DNA of 64,000 nucleotides from Zoroaster sp. YZ-2022 (GCA_029582265.1 CM055823.1:15993019-16057018), one strand, 5' to 3'; shown: positions 33,128-44,717, numbered from the stretch's first letter. Translations and numbers: made by a program. The notes: generated by a model not told the origin, from the letters alone.

Positions 33128-34723
33128 TAATAATAATAATAATAAAGATTTTTAGCGCGCACATATCCACCCTGCTGGGCGCTCAAGGCGCGGAAACAAA
33201 GAAAAAACATTAATACAAACAATATACAATGATAGCATAGGGAAAACAAATTATGTACCGAGATACATGTACCTACAATGCAATTACAAATATACATCAT
33301 CTTTGAAGAGTTGTGACATAAGATGAGTTTAAGCATCGACTTGAATCTGGTTATACTATGACAAGATTTGAGTTTAGTTGGAAGATGATTCCAGAGTCTC
33401 GAGCTGCGACAGAAAACGACCTATCACCCCAGTTCCGTTTTAAAGTTGGTTCCTTGAGGAGTGACATGTTGCTGGAGCGCAAATTGCGTGGAGTGTAGAC
33501 TTTAAGTAGTTCAGAAATATAAATTGAGCAATGTTATTAAAAGATTTGTGAACAATTAGCATAAGTTTAAAAACAATTCTCTGTGAAACAGGAAGCCAGT
33601 GCAGTTCTTTCAAGATTGGCGTGATATGGCATGACTTTCTGGACAAAGTCACAACACGAGCTGCTGTGTTTTGTATGTGCTGAAGACAAGATATTTGATT
33701 CTGCGGAAGACCGTAAAGGAGAGCATTCCCGTTACCGAGCCGTGATGTGACAAATGCATGTATAATTTGTTCAGCAGCACTTTTATTCAAGTATTTCCTA
33801 ATTCGGCTTATATTTCTGATATGAAATGATGATATGCGAACAATGTTGGAGATATGTGGTTTTAAAGTCATTGTCGAGTCAAATATAACACCCAAATTAC
33901 GTGCATGTAATGAGGGGGTTATTCTGAGTCACCAATTGTAATAAATGGAAGAGAAACTTTAGACAATTGCTGACGTGATCCAAATAGAACAAATTCTGTT
34001 TTTTCATCGTTCAATTTCAGGAAGTTTTGTCTCATCCAACTTCGAATCTCTTGAATACATTTCTCCAGTGTTTTAATGCAGGAATCAGCAGGTTCTTGAG
34101 AAGATTTAAAAGTAATGTAAAGCTGCGTGTCATCAGCGTAAACATGGTAATTTAAATTATACTTCAAAATGATATCACGAACTGGAAAGGTATAAACAGT
34201 AAACCACTGTGGGCCGAGCACAGAGCCTTGGGGTACAAAATAGTCAAGAGTAACAGGCTCGGAGATAGCGTTACCAATACAAACATGCTGAGGCATAATT
34301 CAAGGGTAGGACTTACACCAATCCAGGGCTGTGTCATGTATTCCAAGATGGTACTGAAGGCGGGAGAGAAGGATTTTATGATCGACAGTGTCAAAAGCGG
34401 CGCTTAAGTCTAACAAAACTAATGCAGTGATTTTCCCCTCATCCATGGCAGATAAAATGTCATTGTTGACGCGAAGAAGAGCAGTGTCCGTTCCATGAAA
34501 TGGTTTGTAGGCCGACTGAAATGTGTCCGACAGGTTATTAGCACGAACATGGTCAGAGATCCGTGATGAAACAACTCGCTCGATTGTTTTTCCAAGGTAC
34601 TTTAAATTCGCTACTGGTCGGTAATTTTTGAAAACTTCCTTGTCCAAGGACCATTTGGCAAATGAACATTCCAATAATGAGGTCTTTAGTTTAAAAGTGC
34701 TCCAAGACATTATGTAACAGACA
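33096..34723 (-). mobile_element. CR1/L2-like LINE, 5'-truncated
   Basis: RT parts on the minus strand: FKNYRPVANLKYLGKTIERV (34620-34560), ALVLLDLSAAFDTVDH (motif A), VPQGSVLGP (about 34230), YADDTQLY (catalytic, about 34140), then GVIFDSTMTLKPHISNI, RNISRIRKYL, LYGLPQNQISCLQHIQN and LKELHWLPVSQRI, and the C-terminal LWNHLPTKLKS near 33385. The 3' UTR ends CGCCTTGAGCGCC..TGGATATGTGCGCG followed by (TTA)n at 33145-33096. It begins within the finger domain, so it is 5'-truncated. Frames change twice. It is inserted in the Tc1-like element. Confidence 0.85.
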
Positions 34724-35000
34724 AATAAAGCTGATGTCAAAAGGGATAACCCATTTTGCTTGAGTTCAGGGGCGTTATTATGAGCCACAAAGCAAAGTTG
34801 TGAGAAATGAACAGGTACCCCCACACAATCAACCGAGTTGTGTGCACTGATGCGCAACGTTATCCGCACAAATCTTGCTTGCAACATGTGTGTCGATGAT
34901 CAGGCTAAATCGTCATATCATGTTTATGCTCATAAGTCTCTAAAATTTAAAAATATTTTTAAAACATACAGGTGGGGACTTTCTTTTTGCGAGGTGTTTA

Positions 35001-36542
35001 TTAAAGTAGCTGTGGAGTCAATGATACGGGTAGGTTTGTGGATAGATGGTGAGAATGAGTTACTGAAAAGACAATCTACAAAATGGGAAGTCAGTAGTAG
35101 TCAATAATGAAGGGTTTCAAACACATTGTGTACCTAAATCTTTTGAGCATACTTAATTATAAAAAAAAATCCATATTTGTAATTTCAATAAATAATTTTT
35201 TTTAAATCAATACTTTGTAAGACAGGACTTTTGTCGGTAGGTTTCAAATTATCATGCCCTTGTTCAAGTACCCTCTTTATTGACTACTGACCTGATCATC
35301 GTAAACCACATACTGAGTACTGTTCTATACAACTTAGATAGAGTAGAACAAATTATATTGCCAATTTTGGCATTATCGAGCTGGGTCAATAAAGTGATCA
35401 TGATGTGTGTAAAATCCATACATGTCAATTTACACATACTTTTAGGGAAGGATTCATCTCAGTAAGTGTTTTGTCTTGATAATGTAGAGCCCCATCTAAA
35501 ACAAATAATTTACAAAATGAACCCTACCCAACCCCAGGACCAGTTAAGTAGGGGATTTTAAAGTATGGACCACAAAAATAGAAGCCCCATCCTATTTTTC
35601 TCAATCAGGATGTCCCCAACAATTCTCTGTAACCTAAAGAACCTAATACATTTTGACCATCTATCAGCTAAAACAGTAACTACAAAATAAACACAACATT
35701 AACAACATTCTTTTTCTCAATGGCTTTGCAGTACATTTTATTGAATTTATCAATTTCAAAATTTTAATATTGAAATGTTAATTCATAAAATTGATTAATT
35801 CATCACAAAAATTATTTATGTCCAAACAGTCAAGTTAATTATAACTTTATAAAATTGCACTTCCCTTCAAGGAAACAACACAAACATGACAAAACAGATA
35901 ATAGGTCAAGCGCGTACAGGTAACTTTAATGATTCAATGGGTTAAAACAATATTTATATCGCCAATGCTTGAGTGCTTAATTATTTTAGAAAACCAAAAA
36001 CATACAGAGGTCAGGGTGTTATTGGGGGCTTCACAAACCTTTTTGAGGAATACCACCACCCCCCCCACACACACACGCACCTTTTCCTGAAGGAGAAATA
36101 TAAATACAATGCACAATACATGGGACCTGAATGTACATTGTATACGCGCAAACCTCAAGATCAAATACAAATTCTTAAGTAGGTTCATTTCAAAATTCAA
36201 GTCAGTCACTGATGATATGTTAAACATTTAAATTCAATCCAAGAATTATCAATTTTAAAATGTCCAACATTAGAAGACAAATGTATAATGTTTAGTGTTT
36301 GTAAGTTCTCTGAATGGGTTCATCAATAAATATGTATTGACCGTGTTTAACTGGCAATTTAAGGAATTTTGTTTTGTTTTCAATGGAACATTTGTCAGAA
36401 GCTTGGTTTAACAGTTAAAAAGTGTAAAAGATTTGGTACATATTTACTGTAAAACCATGATTGTGACGATTATTTTCCCTTCCTCAAATAAATGATAAAG
36501 AAAATTGCTGTAAAATAGTGGAAGACACGGGTGATACATCTT
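35001..36542. other. No gene seen
   Basis: AT-rich; a C/CA-rich stretch at about 36051-36080. No exon with both borders was recognised. Confidence 0.4.
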
Positions 36543-37636
36543 TAATAAGACCAGAGAAATCACATCTATCATACAAATACCATCAAAGGCAGTGTACAGT
36601 AACCGACCTGTGGAATAATAAGACCAGAGAAATCACAGCTATCATACAAATACCATCAAAGGCAGTGTACAGGAACCGACCTGTGGAATAATAAGACCAG
36701 AGAAATCACAGCTATCATACAAATACCATCAAAGGCAGTGTACAGTAACCAACCTGTGGAATAATAAGACCAGAGAAAACACATCTATCATACAAATACC
36801 ATCAAAGGCAGTGTACAGCAACCGACCTGTGGAATAATAAGACCAGAGAAATCACAGCTATCATACAAATACCATCAAAGGCAGTGTACAGTAACCAACC
36901 TGTGCAATAATAAGACCAGAGAAAACACATCTATCATACAAATACCATCAAAGGCAGTGTACAGTAACCGACCTGTGGAATAATAAGACCAAAGAAATCA
37001 CATCTATCATACAAATACCATCAAAGGCAGTGTACAGTAACCAACCTGTGCAATAATAAGACCAGAGAAAACACATCTATCATACAAATACCATCAAAGG
37101 CAGTGTACAGTAACCGACCTGTGGAATAATAAGACCAGAGAAATCACAGCTATCATACAAATACCATCAAAGGCAGTGTACAGTAACCAACCTGTGGAAT
37201 AATAGGACCAGAGAAAACACATCTATCATACAAATACCATCAAAGGCAGTGTACAGTAACTGACCTGTGGAATAATAAGACCAAAGAAATCACATCTATC
37301 ATACAAATACCATCAAAGGCAGTGTACAGTAACCAACCTGTGGAATAATAAGACCAGAGAAAACACATCTATCATACAAATACCATCAAAGGCAGTGTAC
37401 AGTAACCGACCTGTGGAATAATAAGACCAGAGAAATCACATCTATCATACAAATACCATCAAAGGCAGTGTACAGTAACCGACCTGTGCAATAATAAGAC
37501 CAGAGAAATCACAGCTATCATACAAATACCATCAAAGGCAGTGTACAGTAATCAACCTGTGGAATAATAAGACCAGAGAAATCACATCTATCATACAAAT
37601 ACCATCAAAGGCAGTGTACAGTAACCGACCTGTGGA
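36543..37636. repeat. 73-bp tandem array, 15 copies, dimeric pattern
   Basis: Unit: AATAATAAGACCAGAGAAAT, CACAGCTATCATACAAATAC, CATCAAAGGCAGTGTACAGT, AACCGACCTGTGG. In units 3-12 two types alternate: type A has GAAATCAC with CCAACCTG, type B has GAAAACAC with CC/TGACCTG. Total 1094 bases, i.e. 15 units with almost no indels, so homogenisation is recent. Confidence 0.97.
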
Positions 37637-38086
37637 AATTAAGGAGCAAATACCAACAATTTATTATAATTATTTTATATATTAAATATTATACAAATAT
37701 CCAACTTAAATTGTAAATAGGAGATTGCACTATAAATTGGAATGTTTCAAATTTATATGTTCAATCTTAAAATGTTCAATCGTGAAATATCTCAACTTTA
37801 TAGTTGTGCAACACAATGTGAAATGATGTCTAAATTGGTTCTCACAAATCAATGGTTAAATTACGGTCATCAGAGCATGGGGTATACATTATAAAGCCAC
37901 TATGACTGTTGTATTTTACATTTTGTTTTTTAGATGTCTGCTTATAAACAACACTCATCTTACATCATCTCATGGAGTCAATGCAAGACATGTATCTTAA
38001 AATGTTGAAATAGTCAAAATGTTTTGCTCATTTGTATACATAAGCATTATTATGGTGTCCTTTTCAGGCCGTAACTGATACCAACA
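37637..38086. other. No gene seen
   Basis: AT-rich sequence without a supported feature. Confidence 0.4.
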
Positions 38087-38163
38087 TTAGGCCTAAGCCT
38101 AACACCTAACTCCTAACTCCTAACTCAACCTAACTCCTAACACCTAACCCAACACCTAACTCA
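38087..38163. repeat. Degenerate CCTAAC array (telomere-like)
   Basis: About a dozen CCTAAC, CCTAACT, CCTAACA and CCTAACC words in a row. The canonical CCCTAA six-mer is rare, so it is only telomere-like and interstitial. Confidence 0.7.
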
Positions 38164-38596
38164 ATTGATGTGAACAAGTTCCACAGGAAGAAGTACTTTC
38201 ACTGTGTATTCCAGGATTTTTGGAAGTCTGCTTATAAAAAGCATGGTGTCATCAAAGAAAGTCTTCTTCAAATTTTGAAATTGTCCAAAAATTATACACT
38301 GATGATGTACTCTGCCTATTAAGGGAGAGTACACTAGTGGTTATAATTATCCGAAACAAATTTGAGTGAATTGTCATCATTATACCATTGATAAAATGTA
38401 TTTAAATGTATCCATACTTTCTGATAATCAATGTATAGTGCAGAAACCAACCTGTGAAAGTTTCAACTCATTCAATTGTCATTAAAGCCTCATATACACT
38501 ATTGGTAATCTAAAACAAAATCAATCAAAATTAAAATGATCCCAGATTTACATGAAACTTACTTGGTGTAAAGTAGATGATGGTAATTAAGCATAC

Positions 38597-38664
38597 CTTG
38601 AAATATGTCTGTCTCTGTAGCTATAATTTTAGTAAAATAATGTCCAAAATTAATTTCTGTCCAT
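38597..38664 (-). CDS. Candidate exon of an unidentified gene
   Basis: Acceptor TTACATTTTTGTCTCCAG (ends 38665), donor TTTCAAG|GTATGC. The open frame reads WTEINFGHYFTKIIATETD then IFQ. No domain was recognised. It may belong to the same minus-strand gene as the exons at 40-55 kb. Confidence 0.45.
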
Positions 38665-39344
38665 CTGGAGACAAAAATGTAATATACAAAATCTAAATAC
38701 AACACAGCTGAAAATTTCACAGGGTGGTTGCTTAGTGTATATCTTGATTCAAAGAAAGTAAGGATACTTTTGGAAGCTTTTTTCATAAATTACAAATAAT
38801 GAAAATGCATTCTGATTTGTTGATATTCGTTCTAAAATGTGAAGATGGATCACCCACCGATGGTGATATGTACAATTGTTACTATAAACATTAAGGCCCT
38901 AAGTTATACAGACCCTCTGCCTCATTACTCCGCTATAATGTAGACAAGTTCCTCATAGGGAGAAGAACTCAATTTGTATTCCAAGAGCTGTGAAGCAAAA
39001 GATAATAGGAAACCGTTTTTTATGTTATACAGAAATGAGTGATTAATTCTTATTAGGGCTATGCTTCATTGACACTACAGAGCAGGCCTTTAATTTCATT
39101 CTTATAGAATATCAAAGTGTCTATGGCAACATTTCAATGGCCACTTAGTCAAAAACCAAGGGCAATAAATAAATTGCCTCTGAGCATTTGGGGTTGCAGT
39201 TAAAAGTAGATAAATAAATTTGAAATGGCAAAGACAAGCACTGGTAAATAAACTAACAAGTTACTTATATCTATCTTTTCATTGGAATAGCAATTACGCT
39301 GATATATGGATCAAAGCATGATTTTACAAAATAGCAGAAGAGAA

Positions 39345-39460
39345 TTTCTCTAAGAGCAAACATAAGCAATCTTAATACCTTGGTGTCATTGTTGAGGCAG
39401 AACATTCTCGTAATACAGTCAACTACTACTTCGAGTTGCTCCTCAGAGAAGGACCCCTCT
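39345..39460 (-). other. Candidate exon, acceptor unclear
   Basis: The minus-strand frame EEGSFSEEQLEVVVDCITRM then FCLNNDTK ends at AAG|GTATTAAG (donor at 39378). The best acceptor (TTTTGACTTGAAG) is weak and the phase to the neighbouring candidates does not fit, so this is only a suggestion. Confidence 0.3.
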
Positions 39461-39618
39461 TCAAGTCAAAACATAATCCCACTGTATGAGAATAACAGAT
39501 TTGTAATGTTTGTATACTAGAACTATATGTTAGCCAGTTACTTCTATTCCATTACAGTGGTCAAACCATGCAATAAGTTGCCAGAAACATTGGCTACCTT
39601 TAAGAAAAAACAACTGAG

Positions 39619-40140
39619 AGTCCTTCCCATAGGTGTACATAAGACTGTGCCGGGTATCCGGGTACCTGGATACTCAACTGAAACTGTTCCATTTTTCAGT
39701 TCCAATTACTCATAAACGACTGTTGAAAATTTCAACTGACCATTTAAGCCACACAAACAAATGGAAATCTCCAATTTTTTGTTAACAAAATGTGTGTGGG
39801 GAATGGGGATGATATGAGTCGTTTTTAATATAGAGGTCCACAAAAGTCCATAATAAAACAAGAGAAATTTGTGTTTATATTGGTTATTTTATACATTTGG
39901 GAGTATTTTCGTGTTTTACAAAATTGTTTATGGGTACCCAAGTATCCGGAGATTTCCAATTTCTTGTATCCGGTTCCCGAAATAACCGAAAACACACAGC
40001 CTTAGGTGTACAGGACTAAACAACAAAGTGTCCAAGTAAGTAACAGTGACTTAACATTTAGAGTCCTTAACACACAGAGTCCTTCCCATAGGTGTACAGG
40101 ACTAAACAACAAAGTGTCCAAGTAAGTAACAATTAACATT
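39619..40140 (+). repeat. Tandem duplication with one copy carrying a hAT MITE
   Basis: The segment AGAGTCCTTCCCATAGGTGT + ACAGGACTAAACAACAAAGTG + TCCAAGTAAGTAACA is present twice. In copy one it is interrupted by 39640-40004; copy two (about 40077-40140) is uninterrupted and shows the empty site. Confidence 0.85.
39640..40004. mobile_element. hAT-type MITE, 365 bp, perfect 8-bp TSD and empty site
   Basis: Ends TAAGACTGTGCC and (complement) TAAGGCTGTGTG; GGTGTACA is repeated outside both (39632-39639 and 40005-40012). It matches 12456-12856 along its length (GGGTATCCGGGTACC.., AAGCCACACAAA, GGGGAATGGGGATG, CAATTTC..GTATCCGGTTCC). The uninterrupted target CCCATAGGTGTACAGGACTA stands at about 40084-40103. 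Confidence 0.93.
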
Positions 40141-40610
40141 TATGAGTAAACATTTATATAAGTGTTAACGGACCACAGTCTGTAAATGAAATATTCTTTC
40201 ATTCATCATGCTGACAGAATTGTATTTCCCTTTTATTTTGAACTTTCACCTCATGGGGTCAAATTTAAAAGTCTTCTTTGATGTACCAAGACTAATCCAC
40301 CAATCAAGTATGAAGATTATCCATGAAGTATTTCTGAAGTGTGACGGGCGGATGGACACATGCACAAAGAACATGTATGATCCTATTTGCTTTGGCATAC
40401 AAATAAATACAAATGTTTACAATAACAAAAACAATAATACAAATTTGAAATAAGGATGATGGCCTTATTTATTATGTGCGAGTGTAGATATTTAAACAAC
40501 AAATCAAAAATTTAAAGTCAACCACAATAGGTATTCCCTGTTTTAGCAATGTGAAGACCACTCTCCCAATGAAATCCTACCACTATCCAAGCATCTAAAC
40601 CAATACTTAC

Positions 40611-40658
40611 CTCTTGAATCTTTCCCTCATTGAAATATAAAAGTCGTTGACATCTCTC
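40611..40658 (-). CDS. Candidate 48-nt exon of an unidentified gene
   Basis: Acceptor CTTGTCTTTGCAG (ends 40659) and donor CAAGAG|GTAAGTATT are both strong. It is open in two phases: ERCQRLLYFNEGKIQE (phase 0) or RDVNDFYISMRERFK. No identification. Confidence 0.5.
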
Positions 40659-41025
40659 CTGCAAAGACAAGTTTAGAAAACATGAGGAAACCATCCCCAT
40701 GTGTTTGTTTTATTTTCTTTTGCTTGAGCTTATGTGATACATGTCCTCTAAAGCAGTATCTTATGTGTCAACATATCCTGGCCCTTAATGACCAAATGCT
40801 ATTTGCTACTTAGACAACTTGTATCTACACAAGTACATGAGGCACATTTGATGCAATGCTCATTTCATATAAACACATCAGCATGTACATGAAGACACAC
40901 ATAAAGTTGTATTCATTGATGAAAATGAATCAATTCTAACAAACAACAAATGCAACCAGAAGCATGTGTGTGCATGTCTTAGATCCGAGTAGTCATGTGA
41001 TGATGTGATTATGAAAATTACTCAC

Positions 41026-41092
41026 CTTCCCTTGAAGAATGTTCTTCAAAATTGTCTTTGTGTCCAAATATCTTATCTGTTATCATATCCTG
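41026..41092 (-). CDS. Candidate exon of an unidentified gene
   Basis: Acceptor GCAAAAATGTAG (or the next CAG) and donor GGAAG|GTGAGT. The frame reads QDMITDKIFGHKDNFEEHSS then RE. No identification. Confidence 0.45.
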
Positions 41093-41659
41093 CTACATTT
41101 TTGCAATGCTGCAGTTGACAAAATAAATATATACAATGTTTTAAATATTTTGTAAATAATCAGAAATAATACAAGTGAACTACAAAACATAAATTAAAAA
41201 ACCAATCAATGTAAGCCCATCCCACCAAATATTTATTAATGATTTTTAAACACAGGACTTAAATTTATTGTTTAAGAACGTTTTTGTCTAAAAGATGCTG
41301 AAACACCGTCCAAAAACAAATGCCTTTTAATTATACCACTTTTCCTCAACATTGTACATTCCTATTTTGTTAAAACAAAGTGTTTTTGGCAATTTTCCTA
41401 TAGGAAATTATCATCCATTATCTTCCATATTTGTAATTAGTTTGTATCCCAACACTTGAGGCAGACCAAACAATTTACATAACCCTAACCCTGCAAAACT
41501 GTAGTAAACTGTCAAAATGAATCATATTTGATCACCTTTACAGGCCTCCCATTTTTGCCTCATCTACCAAATATAGAATTTTTTTTAAAGGTAAAAGTAA
41601 AATACAGGTTATTATAGGTTTACCAAATGCCAAAATATAGGTTTTTATAGGTTATTTCT

Positions 41660-42245
41660 TGTGATTATGCAGTGTTAATAACAAGTTTATGGTTCTTGAA
41701 GTTGATGGTGAGTTTTGTTTTGATACAAATAAAGTGGCGAACTATATCAACAAGTTCTACACTACAGTTGCCTCTGATTTGGTGGATAAACTGCCCTGTG
41801 CCAAAAATATCTTTGGTACTGAATCTAGAGCCTTCATGGATTACTATGAAAGCAAAGGTGTTACTCCTGATTGCCTTAAGCTTTCTGCTGTAACTACTGA
41901 TTTCGTGTACAAAGAATTACTCAAATTAAATTCTTATAAGAGTACAGGTCCAGATAATATACCGGTCAAATTCCTTAAAGATGGTGCTAATGTACTAAGA
42001 GACCCAATTTCGTTCATCATTAATTTGTCCATTTCCAGTAACACTGTTCCCATTGAACTGAAGTTTGCTAGAGTTATGCCATTATTTAAAAAAAAAATAG
42101 CAGATCTGATGTTGGCAATTACAGACCGGTCAGTGTACTAAGTGCAATATCTAAACTTTTGGAAAGAGCTGTGTACAATCAATTGCAAAAATATCTCACT
42201 GATAACAACCTCATTTATAACTTACAATCCGGGTTCATAACTTAC
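41660..42245 (+). pseudogene. CR1/L2-like LINE fragment (start of RT)
   Basis: It reads VANYINKFYTTVASDLVDKL, SYKSTGPDNIPVKFLKDGA, ELKFARVMPLFKKK, then after a frameshift VGNYRPVSVLSAISKLLERA and LTDNNLIYNLQSGF. These are the N-terminal RT blocks before motif A. Then it breaks off, and short pieces of itself recur: CCTGATTACCTTAAGCTTTC (42269) repeats 41864-41884 and GAACTGAAGTTTGCTAGAGT (42295) repeats 42055-42075. Confidence 0.75.
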
Positions 42246-42396
42246 AATGTTAATGTTATAACTTACAATCCTGATTACCTTAAGCTTTCCATGGAACTGA
42301 AGTTTGCTAGAGTTAGGCCATGTACATCTAAAATTGATTGGAAACAAAAACTTTGCTATCAGCAAATGTAGCATGACGACATTATTGAGTACATGT

Positions 42397-42667
42397 AAGC
42401 ATCAGTAAGACGATTAGTAATACTTGTACACTGAACATGTAAGCATCAGTAAGACCATGTAATGTGATGATTAGTAATACTTGTACACTGAACATGTAAG
42501 CATCAGTAAGAGCATGTAATGTGATGATTAGTAATACTTGTACACTGAACATGTAAGCATCAGTAAGACCATGTAATGTGATGATTAGTAATACTTGTAC
42601 ACTGAACATGTAAGCATCAGTAAGACCAATGTGATGATTAGTAATACTTGTACACTGAACATGTAAC
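42397..42667. repeat. 57-bp minisatellite, about 5 copies
   Basis: Unit: TGTAAGCATCAGTAAGACCA + TGTAATGTGATGATTAGTAA + TACTTGTACACTGAACA. The last copies are slightly shortened. Confidence 0.9.
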
Positions 42668-42669
42668 TA

Positions 42670-44195
42670 CATGTATACAAGAACCCAAACAAAACACTTA
42701 ATTTATCACTTTACTGTCTGATCTATATGGACAGCTGGGATACATCAAGTAGACCAAACTTGAACAATTCTATTTTAATAATAGTGTCAATGCACTGTTG
42801 AGATACTTTGGAAATAAGACGAGCAAAAAACAGACTCTGAAAACAGTAAACGCAGTTTTGCTTGTATGCCAAATAAATTTAGCAAGACTGGAAACAGTGC
42901 AGCTTATTTCTTTGTATAGGCTTCTCATAACCAGCAATGATCTTTCACATTGAAAAACATTATAATATTACATTATGCATTCAAATAATGTTAAGTTCAT
43001 GATATGTGTAATGTACAGTACAAGGTACAAAGCAGTATGCTACTAGAAAGAAGCTAAAAGACTGGAACGCTACGGTGCATACATGATTTTGCCTTGACAA
43101 AATACATGTATGCAAGTCCCCTCAGTTTACATCATTGGGGATTGTAATCGATGAAGTGATTGATTTATACTCACATGTAATTCTTCTTGCACTCTTCCAT
43201 CAAAATCAGTGTTACTGCAGTATGATGTCCAGCATGTATGTGCATGTTGTGGACTGTCTGAGATACAACACTAGAAGCTATGTAAGATGCCTGGATCTGA
43301 AACACTTAAGAAAATCTATAGAGCGGTACACATGTTACAGTTTGGCTACAGTTTTGGCTTCATCTCTTTATACTTAGGAAGTAATTTTTCTTCAAAGCCA
43401 TGAGGATTTTATGAGGAAGTAGAAAATGTGTTGCAGGAGATTAAAAAATATAAGTTTTTATAGGTTAATATAGTTTTTTGGGGGAAATAAAGGTTCCCAT
43501 TTTGAAATGTTTTTGATAGGTTTTATGGGTTTCGCTGGGAGGCCTGCCTTTAATAAGATGTCAGGGTTTCTTCTGGCTCTGCAAAAAATAAATAATTAAA
43601 TAATTATACAAATATAAAAAATGTGTGACAAGAATTTCATTTTAATAGATTCAGTGTTGCGTAGACTGTCATAGCATAATGATTTTAACCAATTACATGT
43701 AAGTCAATTTAGCACATTACATACATGTCTTCATCTTTATAATTATTATTATAACTGCAAGATGATAAAATACTGTTTTGAAATTGCTTAAAGGAAAATC
43801 AACAACATATACTTGGTGTTAAGTTAGTACAGTTATCAATCAATCAAGTGCTTTCATTTAGGAGAATTCACAAAAAGTGTTGTGTTCCAATGTTGCACCT
43901 TCTCTTTTTCAAGGAAATTCTCTAAAAGGGAAAACACTAACATTTTTTAATTCCTGGTAATTTTCATTGAGGAAAATACCAATACCATTTTGTACAAAAT
44001 GACATCAAAAATTAAGATAAACTAATTATTTCTTGTGCTTTGGAACAACTGTTCAAATCACTTGTTGATTCATTTTGACTTAACTGAAACAAATAAATTT
44101 GGTGCAAATACCTGATACAGCTCCAGCAGGACTTAAAAAGAGCATTATTGATAAGTATACAAATGTAGGATATCCAATGAAAGAAATATAATTAC
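42670..44195. other. No gene seen apart from the TIR element's right end
   Basis: No supported exon. A frame at 43135-43377 has no recognisable product and lies inside the TIR element. Confidence 0.35.
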
Positions 44196-44293
44196 CATTA
44201 TTGTCTGCCTTTCTGAGTGAATCTAGCATATTAAGAATCTATCTTATCCGCAATGTGTTTTCTTGAGAATTTCTGACACCAGTCAACATCAGC
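44196..44293 (-). CDS. Candidate exon of the unidentified gene
   Basis: Acceptor TTCTTGTCTTTAG (ends 44294), donor AATAATG|GTAATT. It continues in phase from 44718-44815: ADVDWCQKFSRKHIADKIDS, then a stop. A second frame gives ILNMLDSLRKADNN up to the donor. Either the stop is the true C-terminus, or a one-base shift divides one coding exon. Confidence 0.5.
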
Positions 44294-44717
44294 CTAAAGA
44301 CAAGAAATTCAGAAATAATGTAGAACATTAATCAATTGAAAAGCAATGAGTATCAAAATAATAGTTGGCTCTGATGACCCAGCTGATGATGATGAGGTCC
44401 AAGAGTTTTATTGTGCATGCATATATTGTGCAGACAAATGGCACATCATTTTGACAACTAGAGCTGCTTGGTACACCCGTACATCATAACATGGATGAAT
44501 AGATTAAATGCCTAAACCTAGCTTTAAACTATGGTCAGAAGCTTCAATAATATCTATTTCCTCATGTTCATGAAAAACATTATTGCATGCTCAGATTTAA
44601 GCTCTGCCAGCCTCAAGTTGGGTTAAGATCGACCCAATGCTGAGATAAAGAGTACCTAACTATAAACGCCAACCCCATGTGTATATAGTCTGTGAATGTT
44701 TTTTATTTCAAACTTAC

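Larger units (their letters stand above)
31650..34998 (-). mobile_element. Tc1-like transposon with 274-bp TIRs, split by a LINE
   Basis: 31650-31923 and 34724-34998 are inverted repeats with few differences; both begin AACACCTC(A/G)CAAAAAGAA and both are flanked by TA (31648-31649 and 34999-35000), the Tc1/mariner target. The transposase lies on the minus strand at 31925-33074. Between the transposase start and the right TIR sits a 5'-truncated LINE (33096-34723). Without the LINE the transposon would be about 1.7 kb, normal for the superfamily. The TIRs are much longer than the usual Tc1 length. Confidence 0.85.
41541..43546. mobile_element. 2.0-kb TIR element with 6-bp TSD holding a LINE fragment
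   Basis: The left end CAGGCCTCCCA and the complement of the right end CAGGCCTCCCA are perfect 11-bp inverted repeats; CCTTTA stands outside both (41535-41540 and 43547-43552). Subterminal TTTTATAGGTT words occur near both ends. CAG ends with 5-8 bp duplications suggest a hAT relative with a 6-bp target. No transposase was seen; the inside holds a LINE fragment (41660-42245) and a minisatellite (42397-42667). Confidence 0.65.

Noticed and set aside
31640..35003. Inverted repeats read as a large palindromic gene conversion unit
   Set aside because: The TA flanks, Tc1 transposase and LINE position explain the arrangement better as a transposon with a nested insertion.
36543..37636. Regular repeats that might suggest a CRISPR array
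   Set aside because: The repeats are directly adjacent 73-bp units without unique spacers, in a eukaryotic context without cas genes.
39527..39715. Frame with VVKPCNKLPETLATFKKKQL resembling the C-terminus of LINE reverse transcriptases
   Set aside because: Only about 20 residues resemble it, with no RT upstream, and the frame runs into the hAT MITE; too little to call.
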